A DNA stretch of 51,031 bases from JAVZCJ01 sp964532175. Its GTDB lineage: Archaea > Thermoproteota > Nitrososphaeria_A > Caldarchaeales > JAVZCJ01. The DNA is taken from the NCBI GenBank assembly GCA_964532175.1, contig CAZHGP010000004.1, positions 1-51,031 of the forward strand, read 5' to 3'. Positions 16,826 through 26,544 of this stretch are shown here, one piece after another (positions within the stretch are counted from its first letter, which is position 1; each line of letters begins with the position of its first letter). Below the pieces are notes generated by a model. The model did no database searches, was not told the DNA's origin, and saw nothing but the letters and a program-made list of their open reading frames with translations. Made by a program: the position numbers and the translations under genes.

Positions 16826-17800
16826 TTATTTAAAATGGATCCATCCTCTTTTTTCAAGGGCTCTTCTTTTATTTTCCCAATAAACAGAAATTCCCTCATT
16901 ACGATTTACTACATTGCCTATTTTTATTATTTTTTTATTATTTTTTTCAAATAATTTTTTTACATATTTCCATCCTTCAGGTTTAATTGTTACAATAAGT
17001 TCATATTCTTCTCCTCCATAAAAAACTAAATCGAATAAGGAGAAATCATACTTCCTAGAAAATTTTTCAACTAATTTATCTATTGGTGGATGAGTTATAT
17101 ATATTCCAACTTTACTTGCTTCTGCTAATTCATATAATGATAAAGCTAATCCATCACTTGAATCTATACATGCTGAAGCATATCCTGAATTTGCAAGAAT
17201 TTGTCCCTCAATTATTTTTGCACGAGGATTTAATGCAGAATTGATAAGTTCTTTAAATCCTTCCTTCCTTATTCCTTCAAGTAATATTTTTAATCCTGAT
17301 GAACTTTTTCCAAATAATCCTGTAACAGCAATTATATCTCCTTCTTTTGCACCTTTTCTTGATAATATTTTTTTAGCAATCCCTATTCCAATAACATCGA
17401 TTATAATTTCTTTTGCTTCATTAGTATCTCCAGCAATTATTTTCCCATTATAAAATTTAGCAGCTTCATTCATTCCTTTCCATAATTCTTTAAATTCTTC
17501 AAATTTTAATGAACGTGGTAATCCAATTGAAGTCATAAAATATAATGGTTTTGCTCCTTTTGATGCAAGATCACTTGCAGTTGATGTTATAGCTTTCCAT
17601 CCTACTTGTTTTAAACTCATTCCTTTTGGAACATCTGTTGAAAAAACAAGCATATCAACACTTAAAACAATTCTTTCTTTTTTTTCAATAAAATCTATTG
17701 CATCATCTCCTATCCCTATTAAAGATGTTTCAGGTGCTGAAATTTTTGAAAGAATATATTTAACTATTTCTTTTTCTCCAATTTCAGAAATTTTAACCAT
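16826..17800 (-). CDS. thiL: Thiamine-monophosphate kinase
   Basis: 324 residues, phosphorylating thiamine monophosphate to the active diphosphate. The N-terminal region carries GIGDDAI and LSVDMLVFSTDVP, with aspartates that bind Mg-ATP; later come SDLASKGAKP, IAGDTNEAKEI and the DSSDGLALSL segment. Order and length are as in the PurM-like family. It is 7 bp behind the dpm1-like gene on the same strand and so probably in its operon, although the functions are unrelated. Thiamine diphosphate is the cofactor of the PorAB enzyme encoded at 28.6-31.6 kb. Confidence 0.95.
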   Translation of the reverse strand: MVKISEIGEKEIVKYILSKISAPETSLIGIGDDAIDFIEKKERIVLSVDMLVFSTDVPKGMSLKQVGWKAITSTASDLASKGAKPLYFMTSIGLPRSLKFEEFKELWKGMNEAAKFYNGKIIAGDTNEAKEIIIDVIGIGIAKKILSRKGAKEGDIIAVTGLFGKSSSGLKILLEGIRKEGFKELINSALNPRAKIIEGQILANSGYASACIDSSDGLALSLYELAEASKVGIYITHPPIDKLVEKFSRKYDFSLFDLVFYGGEEYELIVTIKPEGWKYVKKLFEKNNKKIIKIGNVVNRNEGISVYWENKRRALEKRGWIHFK

Positions 17801-17807
17801 TTTTTAT

Positions 17808-18542
17808 TCACCTAATTTTAAAAAGAATTTTAAATAAAGTAAAAATGAAATAAATATATTCACTCATTTTAAGTTTAGATTTTCCTATTTTTCTATCAAT
17901 AAATGTGAATGGTACTTCGATAATTTTAAATCCATTTTTTACGCAATTATAAACCATTTCAATTTGAAAAGCAAAACTACTACTAGCTTTTGAAAAATTT
18001 ATTTTTTTAAGAACATTAGTTTTATATATTCTATATCCTGATGTAAAATCTTTAATTTTTATTCTTGTAAAAATTCTAGCTAATAAATTTGCTCCAATAC
18101 TAGTTATTTTCCTTCTTAAATTCCAACCATAAATTTTTCCTCCTTTAATATATCTTGAAGCTATTACAACATCTGCATTTTCTTTTTCTAATTTATAAAT
18201 CATTTTTGGTAAGAAAATTGGTGGATGAGAACCATCAGCATCCATTTCAGCAATATATTCAGTTTCAAAATTTTTTAAAATATAATTAAATCCATCTCTA
18301 TAAGCTGATCCTAAACCCATTTTTCTTGGTCTTAATAATAAATATAAATTTCCATATTTTTTAGAAAAAGAATTAATTAAATCTATTGTTCCATCAGGAC
18401 TATTATCATCAACTATAAGAATAGCTCCTTTAATATTGTTTTTTTCAAAAATATCTTCTATTTCTGGTATTAATTTTTTAATATTTTCAGCTTCACAATA
18501 AGTTGGAATAACTATAAAAACTTTATGCATATTTCTCTCCAA
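17808..18542 (-). CDS. Dolichol-phosphate mannosyltransferase-like GT2 enzyme
   Basis: 244 residues of a family 2 glycosyltransferase that moves mannose (or another sugar) from a nucleotide sugar to a polyprenyl phosphate at the cytoplasmic membrane face. Seen are the start VIPTYCEAENI, the nucleotide-sugar motif VDDNSPDGT, the DxD-type EMDADGSHPP, and the SRYIKGGKI...RKITSIGAN segment, as in Dpm1. There is no C-terminal membrane anchor: the protein ends at FKILFKIR, like the short Dpm1 type. The product could feed the glycosyltransferase at 20159. Confidence 0.9.
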   Translation of the reverse strand: MERNMHKVFIVIPTYCEAENIKKLIPEIEDIFEKNNIKGAILIVDDNSPDGTIDLINSFSKKYGNLYLLLRPRKMGLGSAYRDGFNYILKNFETEYIAEMDADGSHPPIFLPKMIYKLEKENADVVIASRYIKGGKIYGWNLRRKITSIGANLLARIFTRIKIKDFTSGYRIYKTNVLKKINFSKASSSFAFQIEMVYNCVKNGFKIIEVPFTFIDRKIGKSKLKMSEYIYFIFTLFKILFKIR

Positions 18543-18638
18543 TAATACATTAGGATTCGATTATATTTAATTTCTTTTTATACTTAAACTTATAAAATAT
18601 TTATTTTGCTTTATATTTCTTTATTATTTTTGAAAAAT

Positions 18639-18720
18639 GCCCCGATAGCTCAGCGGCGGAGCATCGGCCTCGTATATATGAGATAGCCGAGGGTCCCGGG
18701 TTCAAATCCCGGTCGGGGCT
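18639..18720 (+). tRNA. tRNA-Thr(CGU) with a 10-nt intron
   Basis: 82 nt with acceptor GCCCCGA/TCGGGGC and discriminator U, T arm CCGGG-TTCAAAT-CCCGG. The anticodon loop carries a 10-nt intron at 37/38 (bases 18675-18684). Bulge-helix-bulge: CTCG pairs with TGAG (one G:U), bulges TAT and ATA. Spliced loop CTCGTAA gives anticodon CGU, and the mature length is 72 nt. A TATA-like CTTATAAAATATT occurs about 50 bp upstream. No CCA encoded. Confidence 0.94.
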
Positions 18721-18768
18721 TATAAAATTAAAAACTTTTTTTATAGTTCTTCTTAATTTTATTAAAAA

Positions 18769-19710
18769 ATGTCATATGATATATTTAATGAAAATTTTTT
18801 AGAATATTTAAAAGAATTACTTGGAAATGAATTAGAGATTTTTTTAGAAAATTCTATGAAACCTCTTAAAGAAAGCATTAGAGTAAATACATTAAAAATT
18901 TCATGCGATTCTTTAAAAAATATATTAATTGAAAGAGGTTGGAAAATTGAAAATATTCCTTGGGTTGATTATGGTTTTTGGATTAATTATTCTCCAGAAG
19001 ATATTGGTCAAACTCTTGAACATTCTTTAGGATATTATTATATTCAAGGTGCGATGTCCATGCTACCTGTTGAAATATTAGACCCAAAGCCAGGAGAATT
19101 AATTCTTGATCTATGTGCAGCACCTGGAAGTAAAACAACGCAAATTTCTCAAAAAATGCAAAATAAAGGTATAATTGTTGCTAATGATATAAATATAAAA
19201 AGGATTAAAGCTTTATCTTCGAATATTCAAAAATGCTTTGCAATAAATGTTATAATTTCAATGAGAGATGGTAGATTCTTTTTCAAATTTTTTAAGAATA
19301 TTTTTGATAAAGTTTTAGTTGATGCTCCATGTAGTTCAACGGGAATAATAAGGAAATCTTGGAAAATAGCAAAAAAATGGAATATTAAAACTATTGAAAG
19401 ATTATCAAAATATCAAACACAACTTTTATTATCCGGTTTTGATTGTTTAAAAGAAGGTGGAATACTTGTTTATTCTACATGTAGCATATGTCCTGAAGAA
19501 AATGAAAGGTGTATAAATAATTTATTAAAAATAAGAAATAATGCATACTTGGAAGAAATAGAAATTAAAAATGTAAAATATGAAAAAGGTATAATAGAAT
19601 GGAAAAATGAAGAATATGACAAAGATATTTCAAAATGCATACGTATATACCCTCATTATAATGATAGTGAAGGCTTTTTTATAGCAAAAATAGTGAAAAA
19701 ACATGATTAA
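18769..19710 (+). CDS. RNA m5C methyltransferase (NOL1/NOP2/Sun family), short form
   Basis: 313 residues. The SAM-binding motif LDLCAAPGSKTTQI, the catalytic DAPCSSTG (Cys188) and the base-binding STCS (Cys238) are complete. It lacks an N-terminal NusB domain and the PUA domain is supplied by the next gene, which starts eight bases before this one stops. The pair probably methylates cytosine in tRNA or rRNA; the target is not determined. A second enzyme of this family is encoded at 31562-32890. Confidence 0.93.
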   Translation: MSYDIFNENFLEYLKELLGNELEIFLENSMKPLKESIRVNTLKISCDSLKNILIERGWKIENIPWVDYGFWINYSPEDIGQTLEHSLGYYYIQGAMSMLPVEILDPKPGELILDLCAAPGSKTTQISQKMQNKGIIVANDINIKRIKALSSNIQKCFAINVIISMRDGRFFFKFFKNIFDKVLVDAPCSSTGIIRKSWKIAKKWNIKTIERLSKYQTQLLLSGFDCLKEGGILVYSTCSICPEENERCINNLLKIRNNAYLEEIEIKNVKYEKGIIEWKNEEYDKDISKCIRIYPHYNDSEGFFIAKIVKKHD

Positions 19711-20155
19711 AAAATTGGATCGTTTAGAATTAAAACAATTTTGTGAATATTTAGAAAAATATTATGGAATAGAAGAAGATTTTAATGGTTATATTTTATT
19801 ATGGAGTGGAAAAAATAAAATTAGATTAACTACAATTGAAACTTATGAATTTTTTGAAAAAATGAAAAAAGCAGAATTAATAGGAGTATATATTGCAAAA
19901 AGAATTGGTACAGATTGGGTTTTATCAGTTGAAGGTACTCAATTAATTGGAAATAAAATAAAGAAGAATTTCATTGAATTAAATAGAGAAGAAGCTGAAA
20001 AATGGATGAAAGGAGAACCTATAAAAATTAAAAGTGAAATTTCATCAAAATTCATTATTGGAAAATATAATGGAACATTTTTAGGAAGTGGGAGAGTTAT
20101 TTCTAATACGATTTATCCTTATGTATCAAAATGGAGAAGGATAACTATAGAATAA
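19703..20155 (+). CDS. PUA-domain protein paired with the m5C methyltransferase (COG3270-like)
   Basis: 150 residues. The first half has an alpha/beta unit (ILLWSGKNKIRLTT..FFEKMKKAELIG), the second a PUA-like segment (PIKIKSEISSKFIIGKYN then FLGSGRVISNTIYPYVSKWRR). This matches the archaeal proteins whose genes overlap NOL1/NOP2/Sun methyltransferases, and here the overlap is eight bases. It likely delivers RNA to the enzyme. Convergent with the large glycosyltransferase gene. Confidence 0.8.
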   Translation: MIKKLDRLELKQFCEYLEKYYGIEEDFNGYILLWSGKNKIRLTTIETYEFFEKMKKAELIGVYIAKRIGTDWVLSVEGTQLIGNKIKKNFIELNREEAEKWMKGEPIKIKSEISSKFIIGKYNGTFLGSGRVISNTIYPYVSKWRRITIE

Positions 20156-20158
20156 TTT

Positions 20159-22468
20159 TTATTTAATGAATATTTTATATGGCATGTACTTGCTTATATA
20201 ATAAATGGAATATCCATTAATTTCTAATTTTTTCTCTTTTAATATATTGTAACATGATTGTAATTCCATTTGTACAACTGTTGCTGGTGCAAACCATCCT
20301 GCAGCAAAATCATGAAGGTAAAAGCCAATCAATATTTTCTTCCTAAGATTCGGTGGTAGGCGTGTGACAGTAGTATTTAAATAATCCATGCATATATCTA
20401 TTGTTGAATTAACTTTAAAATAATATATTGTATCTACCCATGGAGATATTCTTAATACAACCATATCAGAATATTTGAAAAATTCTTCTAAACTTTCATA
20501 AAAAACATAATTACTAAAATCTTCTACAAAAACATCTTTATTATTATTCTTTAGAATATAATAAGATGATTTAAGTAATGTTATTACATTTTTAATTTTT
20601 ATTTCCCCACTTATTATTTCCTCTTCTTCATATGGATAATCCATGAAATAAACACCGTCAAAATCAAAATCTTTTAAAACTTTTAATAATTTTTTTGTAA
20701 AATAATTTGCATAAGTTTCATTTCCATTTATTCCATATTCTTCATCTTTCTCAAGATTTTTATCAAATAATAAATAATAATTTTCTCCTAAAATTTCATT
20801 ATGTCTTAAAGTTATCCATGTAGCTTCAAATCCATATAGTCCTAAATAAACACTTTTTACTTTAGCTTTTAAGTATATTCCAAGTAGAACTTTTATATTA
20901 TTTTTATGTAGAATATTAACAATGTCTTTTAATTTTGAATATGTCCAATTATAAGAATTTACTTTAAATCTTAAGAAATCTTCCAATGATGAATTCGAAT
21001 AATATCCGTTATAAGTATTTATAAAATCTGGACTGAATGGTAATACCACATGTGTTGCATCATAATTTTTAATGAGTTCTTCTGTATTTAAATCTTCTTT
21101 ATCATATTTAAATATAGAATCCAATCCTTCAACTATTGCTATTCTAATATTAGTTTTTGGTAATGTTAAACCACTTGAAGTAGGTAAAAAACAGAAGAAT
21201 ATTATGAAAATAATTAAAATTGATATAAATATTTGCCTATCTACACGATTAGAAAAAACATATACATAACCTAATATTTTCATTAATGTGCCTGCCATGA
21301 TATAATCAATTAAAATAATTGAAATGGTTCCTCCAGCACCAATTAATTGCAAATATATTGTTTCAGGTTCGTATATCACACCTACAAAATCTAGATTATA
21401 AAAATTGTTTACAAAAATTGTAAATATAAGGAAAACAATGCTTATAATATTAATTCCTACTAAAAGATTCCTATATTCTCTTTTTCTTTCAATATAATAT
21501 ATCCATATTAAATGTGGTAAAATCCATAGCATATATTGAACATTAACTTTAGGCGAAGTTATAAAGAAAGTTAATAAAGTTATTATATAAAGCTTATTAA
21601 TAATTTTATCCAATTCTATTTCTTCTTTATGATTTTTTCTAAATGCATATAATATTACTATGATTGTAATGATTGGAGCAAATATTGAGAAATATGATGG
21701 ATTTATTATTCTACCTAATAAAGCCCAATAAGTAAATTGTCCAACTTGTGAAAAGTGTATACTTATAGCTTTAATATAAACATAGGGATTACTTAAAAAT
21801 GGGATAGAAACAATTATTGGAATAGAAGAAAATGGTAAAATTATTTTTTCAATTATTTTCCCAATTTTTAATTTATCTTTATAATATGCAAATAATAAAA
21901 GTATTGGAAGAAAGAATGCTGGAAAAATCTTGGTAGCAGTTCCTATACCTAAAAGAAAAGAAGCTTTAATATAATCTTTTTTTGATAAATAATATGCTGA
22001 TGAAAAACTAAATAGAACAGTTAATGAATCAAACATTCCCCAAATAGATGTTATAAAAATTGATATTGGATTTAAATACCATATAAGCAAACCTTTTTCA
22101 GCATTTTTTTCATTACTATGAGAAATTATCCATTTATATATTAATAAAGCTATGAATGTATCACTAATAATCATTGGGATTTTTAAAATAAATGCTTGAA
22201 AATGTAAATTTTTAAAAAATATTTCATTTATTAATTGCGAAAAACTACACCAATACATCCAAATTGGAGGATAAGAATAAAAACCCCATGGATAACGATT
22301 TATTAAAAAAGATATTTCATAAACATTAATATTTTGAAGAAATATTTTGCCTGTTTGTATCCATACATAAGTATCCCAGGGATGTCCAAAAAATGGAGCT
22401 AATAAAAATCTAATAAGCAATCCTATAATTATTATTAATTTTTTATTAAGAATCTTTTTCTCCAGCAT
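20159..22468 (-). CDS. GT-C type membrane glycosyltransferase fused to an extracellular TIM-barrel-like domain
   Basis: 769 residues. Residues 1-430 contain about ten or more membrane segments with GT-C features: an early loop motif HPWDTYVW with the expected acidic residue, YPPIWMYW, then NPISIFITSIWGMFDS as in PIG-M/DUF2029-type mannosyltransferases. After a last helix (ending LPTSSGLTLP) some 320 residues lie outside the membrane, with patterns of a glycosidase-like barrel: THVVLPFSPDFINTY, ILHKNNIKVLLGIYL, FDFDGVYFMDYPYEEEEI, YSDMVVLRISPWVD. FDGVYFMDYP is a typical barrel strand 4 with an acidic end. The donor is probably a polyprenyl-phosphate sugar. The fusion is unusual. Confidence 0.75.
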   Translation of the reverse strand: MLEKKILNKKLIIIIGLLIRFLLAPFFGHPWDTYVWIQTGKIFLQNINVYEISFLINRYPWGFYSYPPIWMYWCSFSQLINEIFFKNLHFQAFILKIPMIISDTFIALLIYKWIISHSNEKNAEKGLLIWYLNPISIFITSIWGMFDSLTVLFSFSSAYYLSKKDYIKASFLLGIGTATKIFPAFFLPILLLFAYYKDKLKIGKIIEKIILPFSSIPIIVSIPFLSNPYVYIKAISIHFSQVGQFTYWALLGRIINPSYFSIFAPIITIIVILYAFRKNHKEEIELDKIINKLYIITLLTFFITSPKVNVQYMLWILPHLIWIYYIERKREYRNLLVGINIISIVFLIFTIFVNNFYNLDFVGVIYEPETIYLQLIGAGGTISIILIDYIMAGTLMKILGYVYVFSNRVDRQIFISILIIFIIFFCFLPTSSGLTLPKTNIRIAIVEGLDSIFKYDKEDLNTEELIKNYDATHVVLPFSPDFINTYNGYYSNSSLEDFLRFKVNSYNWTYSKLKDIVNILHKNNIKVLLGIYLKAKVKSVYLGLYGFEATWITLRHNEILGENYYLLFDKNLEKDEEYGINGNETYANYFTKKLLKVLKDFDFDGVYFMDYPYEEEEIISGEIKIKNVITLLKSSYYILKNNNKDVFVEDFSNYVFYESLEEFFKYSDMVVLRISPWVDTIYYFKVNSTIDICMDYLNTTVTRLPPNLRKKILIGFYLHDFAAGWFAPATVVQMELQSCYNILKEKKLEINGYSIYYISKYMPYKIFIK

Positions 22469-22550
22469 TTTCTAAATTATTTTAAGTATTTTATCCTTTT
22501 AAACTTATCTTACTTTTCTTTTTTAAAATAATAAATTTTTTCTAGAGGTG

Positions 22551-22560
22551 CTTAAATATT
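22551..22560 (+). promoter_or_regulatory. TATA box of the pilin operon
   Basis: CTTAAATATT centred 27 bp before the pilin ATG, which predicts an almost leaderless transcript. This agrees with the lack of a ribosome-binding site. Confidence 0.55.
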
Positions 22561-22582
22561 TTCTTATATTAGCTAAAATAGA

Positions 22583-22999
22583 ATGAAGAATAAAATATAT
22601 GGTATTTCAAATATAATGGCTGCAATATTGCTTATAATTACTGTAATAGTTGTTTCAAGTTTATTCTATAGTTTTTCAAGAGAAATGTTTAGAACATTAT
22701 CTACAACTGTTGATTTTGAAATTTCAGATGCAAGTTTATATATTGATTCTATGGGGAATCCAACACTTGTAGTAACATGTAAAAATATTGGAAATGTTGG
22801 AATAACTTTAACAAGTGTAGCTTTAGGTTCTTGGTCGCAACAATGGAATCAAACAATTGATCCTGGACAAGTAACTGGAAAATCTTTTACTCCAATTGGT
22901 GATTTTAAAATAGGTTCAAAATATGTTCTTAGAATTGCAGCTATAAGCAATAATGGAGGCATAGTTGTTGAAAAAGCTGTTATAATTGTTGCTCAATAA
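22583..22999 (+). CDS. Archaeal type IV pilin-like protein
   Basis: 138 residues. A class III signal peptide, MKNKIYG, ends in glycine and is followed by the hydrophobic helix ISNIMAAILLIITVIVVSS; cleavage by PibD-type prepilin peptidase is expected after Gly7. The rest is a beta-rich domain with repeated IGNVGITLTSVALG-like strands, similar to archaeal type IV pilins (DUF1628-like). It has no cysteines and is likely to be surface exposed. It precedes the ATPase and platform genes, so it is the probable subunit of the pilus they build. Confidence 0.87.
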   Translation: MKNKIYGISNIMAAILLIITVIVVSSLFYSFSREMFRTLSTTVDFEISDASLYIDSMGNPTLVVTCKNIGNVGITLTSVALGSWSQQWNQTIDPGQVTGKSFTPIGDFKIGSKYVLRIAAISNNGGIVVEKAVIIVAQ

Positions 23000-23104
23000 T
23001 GAATCTTTCAATATCACAATATTCCCTAATATTTCTCTTTAAATTAATTTTTAAATACTTTTTGATATCGTTAAAATTACATTATCTATAAAAAAGGGGA
23101 GAAT

Positions 23105-24703
23105 ATGAAGAATAGATTATTGAATAATTTTCAATCTTTCTTTATTAGAAAAAATTTTAAAAATAAAGAAGAGAAAGTTAAAAAAACTATAGAAGAAATA
23201 TATTTAGGAATAATGAGAAGGCCTTTACAATTTAAACCCCCTAGAATAAATTATGAAATTATTGAAAGTTACAATGTTGGAGAAATAAAAATATACATTG
23301 GTGAAAGGAATGGAGAAGGGTTATATTTTATAGATGAACCAAAATTAACTCCTTTAGAAGAAATTGCATATTCAAATGTTCTTGACACACTTTACTACAC
23401 ATACACAATTGAGGAAATGAATGAAAATGAAAGATTGAATTTTATTAAGAAAAAAATTGAAGAATCTTGTAAAAATATTGGATTGAAAATTCAGAATGAA
23501 AGTATTAAGAAAATATTGTATTTTATCGAAAGAGAAATTTTCAATTATAGTGTAGTAGATATCCCTATGAAAGATAAAAATATTGAAGATATTGCTTGTA
23601 ATGGAGCTCATTGTCCAATTACAGTTTTTCATAGAAACTATGGAAATTTAGGTTGGTTAATGACAAATATAATTTTTGAGAATGAAGAACAATTATCAGA
23701 TTTTATTAGAAGAATGGCTTATAAAAGTGGAAAAGGGATAAATATTGCAATCCCTTATTCTGATTTTATATTACCAAATGGTTCAAGAATGGTAGCCACA
23801 CTTGGAACAGAAATATCTAGGAATGGAAGTAGCTTTACTATTAGAAAATTTCCAGAAGAACCTCTTACATTACCATATTTGGTAAAAGATGGAATGTTAA
23901 GTTCAATAATGGCAGCATATCTTTGGCATATTGTAGAAAAGAAGAAAATAATATTCATTGCTGGGCCAACTGCAAGTGGAAAAACAACTCTTTCAAATGC
24001 TCTTTTAGGAATGCTTGATCCAAAGCTTAGATATATAACGATAGAAGATACCCCTGAAATTAAAATTCCAACATGGAGATGGATTCCACATATTACTAGA
24101 AAAAGTTATTCTATTTCATTAGATAAAAAATACGATATAGAACTTGAAGATTTAATGATTATTGCTATGAGAGAAAGGCCAGATTATTTAATAGTTGGTG
24201 AAGTTAGAAATCCAAAACAATTAGTTGCTTTTATAGAAAGTGCTACAACTGGACATGGAGGAGTTACAACGATTCATGCAAATGATCCTAATGCTCTTCT
24301 TATTAGGCTTAAATCTATGAAAATGGAATCTTCTGCACTTGATTTATTATGGGGAGCAGTAATCACAAATTATTGGGGCAAAGGAATAAAAAGGATTAGA
24401 AGAGTAATAAGCATAGTTGAAATAAATCAAAGTAAATATGGGAATGAAAATATAGAATTAAAAGAATTATTTAAATGGAATAAATCAAAAGATTCTTTTG
24501 AACCAGAAGAATTAGAAGAAGTTTTTAAAAATTCAAATAAATTAATAAGAAGCAATTATGAATTTAATGAAGCAATTGAAGATATTAAAGAAAAAAAGGA
24601 GTTTATAGAAGAACTTATTAAAAGAAGCATTTTTGATTTTCATGAATTATCGAATTTTATTAGAAAATATTATACAAAAAAAGTTTTAGAAAAATGTTCA
24701 TAA
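23105..24703 (+). CDS. Type IV pilus/secretion ATPase (TadA/GspE family)
   Basis: 532 residues. Walker A GPTASGKT is at 287-294, an Asp box DTPEIKIP follows, Walker B is DYLIVGEVRNP, and the His box TTGHGGVTTIHAND is complete, so it should hydrolyse ATP. An N-terminal domain of about 270 residues includes IEDIACNGAHCPITVFHR, the archaeal form of the N2E domain. A GGGGAG ribosome-binding site precedes ATG. The gene overlaps the platform gene by 10 bases. It powers assembly of the pilin encoded upstream. Confidence 0.93.
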   Translation: MKNRLLNNFQSFFIRKNFKNKEEKVKKTIEEIYLGIMRRPLQFKPPRINYEIIESYNVGEIKIYIGERNGEGLYFIDEPKLTPLEEIAYSNVLDTLYYTYTIEEMNENERLNFIKKKIEESCKNIGLKIQNESIKKILYFIEREIFNYSVVDIPMKDKNIEDIACNGAHCPITVFHRNYGNLGWLMTNIIFENEEQLSDFIRRMAYKSGKGINIAIPYSDFILPNGSRMVATLGTEISRNGSSFTIRKFPEEPLTLPYLVKDGMLSSIMAAYLWHIVEKKKIIFIAGPTASGKTTLSNALLGMLDPKLRYITIEDTPEIKIPTWRWIPHITRKSYSISLDKKYDIELEDLMIIAMRERPDYLIVGEVRNPKQLVAFIESATTGHGGVTTIHANDPNALLIRLKSMKMESSALDLLWGAVITNYWGKGIKRIRRVISIVEINQSKYGNENIELKELFKWNKSKDSFEPEELEEVFKNSNKLIRSNYEFNEAIEDIKEKKEFIEELIKRSIFDFHELSNFIRKYYTKKVLEKCS

Positions 24704-26544
24704 AGAAAAAAATCGATTTTAATATATCAAAATTTTTCATAATATCAATATTATTATCATTAACTTGGATATTGCATAATCCTTTTAATTTTTTAAATAT
24801 TCTTTTCATAATTATTTCATTCATACCAATATTGATTATTTTTATTTTAAATGATTTTTCATTAAATAATATTGAATATGGATTATACAAAAAATATTCC
24901 TTTTTTAGAAAAGCTATAGAGAAAATTAAACCTTGGATAAAAAAAATGATTATTTTATCTATGTTTTTAAAAGATCCTGATAAAGAATCTTCTATTTTAT
25001 GTTTAAATTTACTTATTTCTTCATTTTATATTCCAATAATTTTAATTTATAGTTTTTATGAATTATTTTTTCTGATATTTTTAATAATAATTTTTATTCC
25101 TATCATTAAAAAATATTTCATATTTTTTGATAAAATTAGAGAAAGAGAAGAAAGGATTAATTCTGAAATTCCATTTTTTACATTTTTTTCAAGCATAGTT
25201 TCGAGAAGTGGAATATCGCTTTATCAAGCTTTTATTAAATCAATAAAAATTCCAGAAATATTTAAACAATTCAGTAAAGAAGGAGCATTTATTAGAAGAG
25301 ATGTAGAATATCTTGGATATGGAGTATTAGAAGGTTTAGAAAAAAATGCTTTAAATAATCCATGTGAAGAATTTAAAAGATTAGTATTAAGTGTTACAAG
25401 CGTTTGGCGTAGTGGAGGAGATATAGCTACAACTCTTGAAAATAAAGCTGAAGAATATATTGAAATTTTAGAAGATAAATGGGAAAATTTCTCTGAACAA
25501 ATAAGCAATTTAGGGGAAACTCTTGGAATAATTTTTCTAGGTTTTTCAATAGGAATTATAAGTATTGGTATAGCTTTTCCATATCTTTCAATAAATTTAT
25601 TAAATTTTTTTGCTGGAATAATTATTCCAATTTTAACATTTTTAACGTTTATAATAATAAGAAATGTTACTCCAAGAAATTATAATAATTATGATTTTTC
25701 TAAAAAGAATTTATTCATATGCTTATCTATAAGCATCATAATTTTTATATTTTTATTAGAAATTAAATTACCATTCCCATTAATTATTGCTATTATTATA
25801 TCTACAATCTCTATAATTATTCAATTAATAATGCATAAACAAATTATGGAAATTAAATCTGCTGAAGATGTTATTCAAAGATTTGCTAGAGATGTAACAG
25901 AATATAAAAAAATTGGAAACAATATAATTGAAGCTATTAAGAAATGCAGTATGTATAATAATTACAATTCAAGTTTTAATAATTTCTTAAAAAAAGTAAT
26001 TAATAGATTTAAGTTAGGCCTTAATATATATGAAGCAGGGAAAATTCATAGAAATTGGCTTGTAAGAATATTATTCTTTTTATTTAATGAAGTAGAAGAA
26101 AGTGGAGGAAGTCCTTATCTTTTAGAAAAAATAATTGAATTATTTAGAAGATATTATATTTCAAAGAAGAAAGCTATTAATAGAATTAAATTATATTTTT
26201 TAATATCTTTTTCTTCACCTTTCTTAATATTATTCATATGTGCTTTAATGCTTGCAGTTCTATCTGGAACAGGTTTAGAATCTTTAAGAATTGGAAGTTT
26301 TTCTATTGCAACATCTAATCAAATGAAACAAATAATAAACATATCTATGATTATTGCTATTGAAGTAAGCATTTCTCTTTCTTTTTTATTAAATAGAGCT
26401 ATTGAAGGAGATTGCTTTACAACTTATAGAATATTTTTCACATGCTTAATTTTCATATTTTCTTATATTATTTTCCCTTATTTAACAAAATACATCGAAA
26501 GCATTTTAATAAGTTCTAATGAAATTGGGGTTGCTTTTCCTTGA
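24694..26544 (+). CDS. TadC/FlaJ-like membrane platform protein
   Basis: 616 residues with two copies of the GspF-like cytoplasmic region, each followed by membrane helices (roughly eight to nine segments). The first cytoplasmic part contains FFSSIVSRSGISLYQAF and RRDVEYLGYGVLEGLEK, ending with WENFSEQISNLGETLG; the second contains FARDVTEYKKIGNNIIEAI and FNEVEESGGSPYLLEKIIEL. This doubled layout is normal for archaeal TadC/FlaJ proteins. It anchors the ATPase and pilin. Its stop overlaps the next start by four bases. Confidence 0.9.
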   Translation: MFIKKKIDFNISKFFIISILLSLTWILHNPFNFLNILFIIISFIPILIIFILNDFSLNNIEYGLYKKYSFFRKAIEKIKPWIKKMIILSMFLKDPDKESSILCLNLLISSFYIPIILIYSFYELFFLIFLIIIFIPIIKKYFIFFDKIREREERINSEIPFFTFFSSIVSRSGISLYQAFIKSIKIPEIFKQFSKEGAFIRRDVEYLGYGVLEGLEKNALNNPCEEFKRLVLSVTSVWRSGGDIATTLENKAEEYIEILEDKWENFSEQISNLGETLGIIFLGFSIGIISIGIAFPYLSINLLNFFAGIIIPILTFLTFIIIRNVTPRNYNNYDFSKKNLFICLSISIIIFIFLLEIKLPFPLIIAIIISTISIIIQLIMHKQIMEIKSAEDVIQRFARDVTEYKKIGNNIIEAIKKCSMYNNYNSSFNNFLKKVINRFKLGLNIYEAGKIHRNWLVRILFFLFNEVEESGGSPYLLEKIIELFRRYYISKKKAINRIKLYFLISFSSPFLILFICALMLAVLSGTGLESLRIGSFSIATSNQMKQIINISMIIAIEVSISLSFLLNRAIEGDCFTTYRIFFTCLIFIFSYIIFPYLTKYIESILISSNEIGVAFP

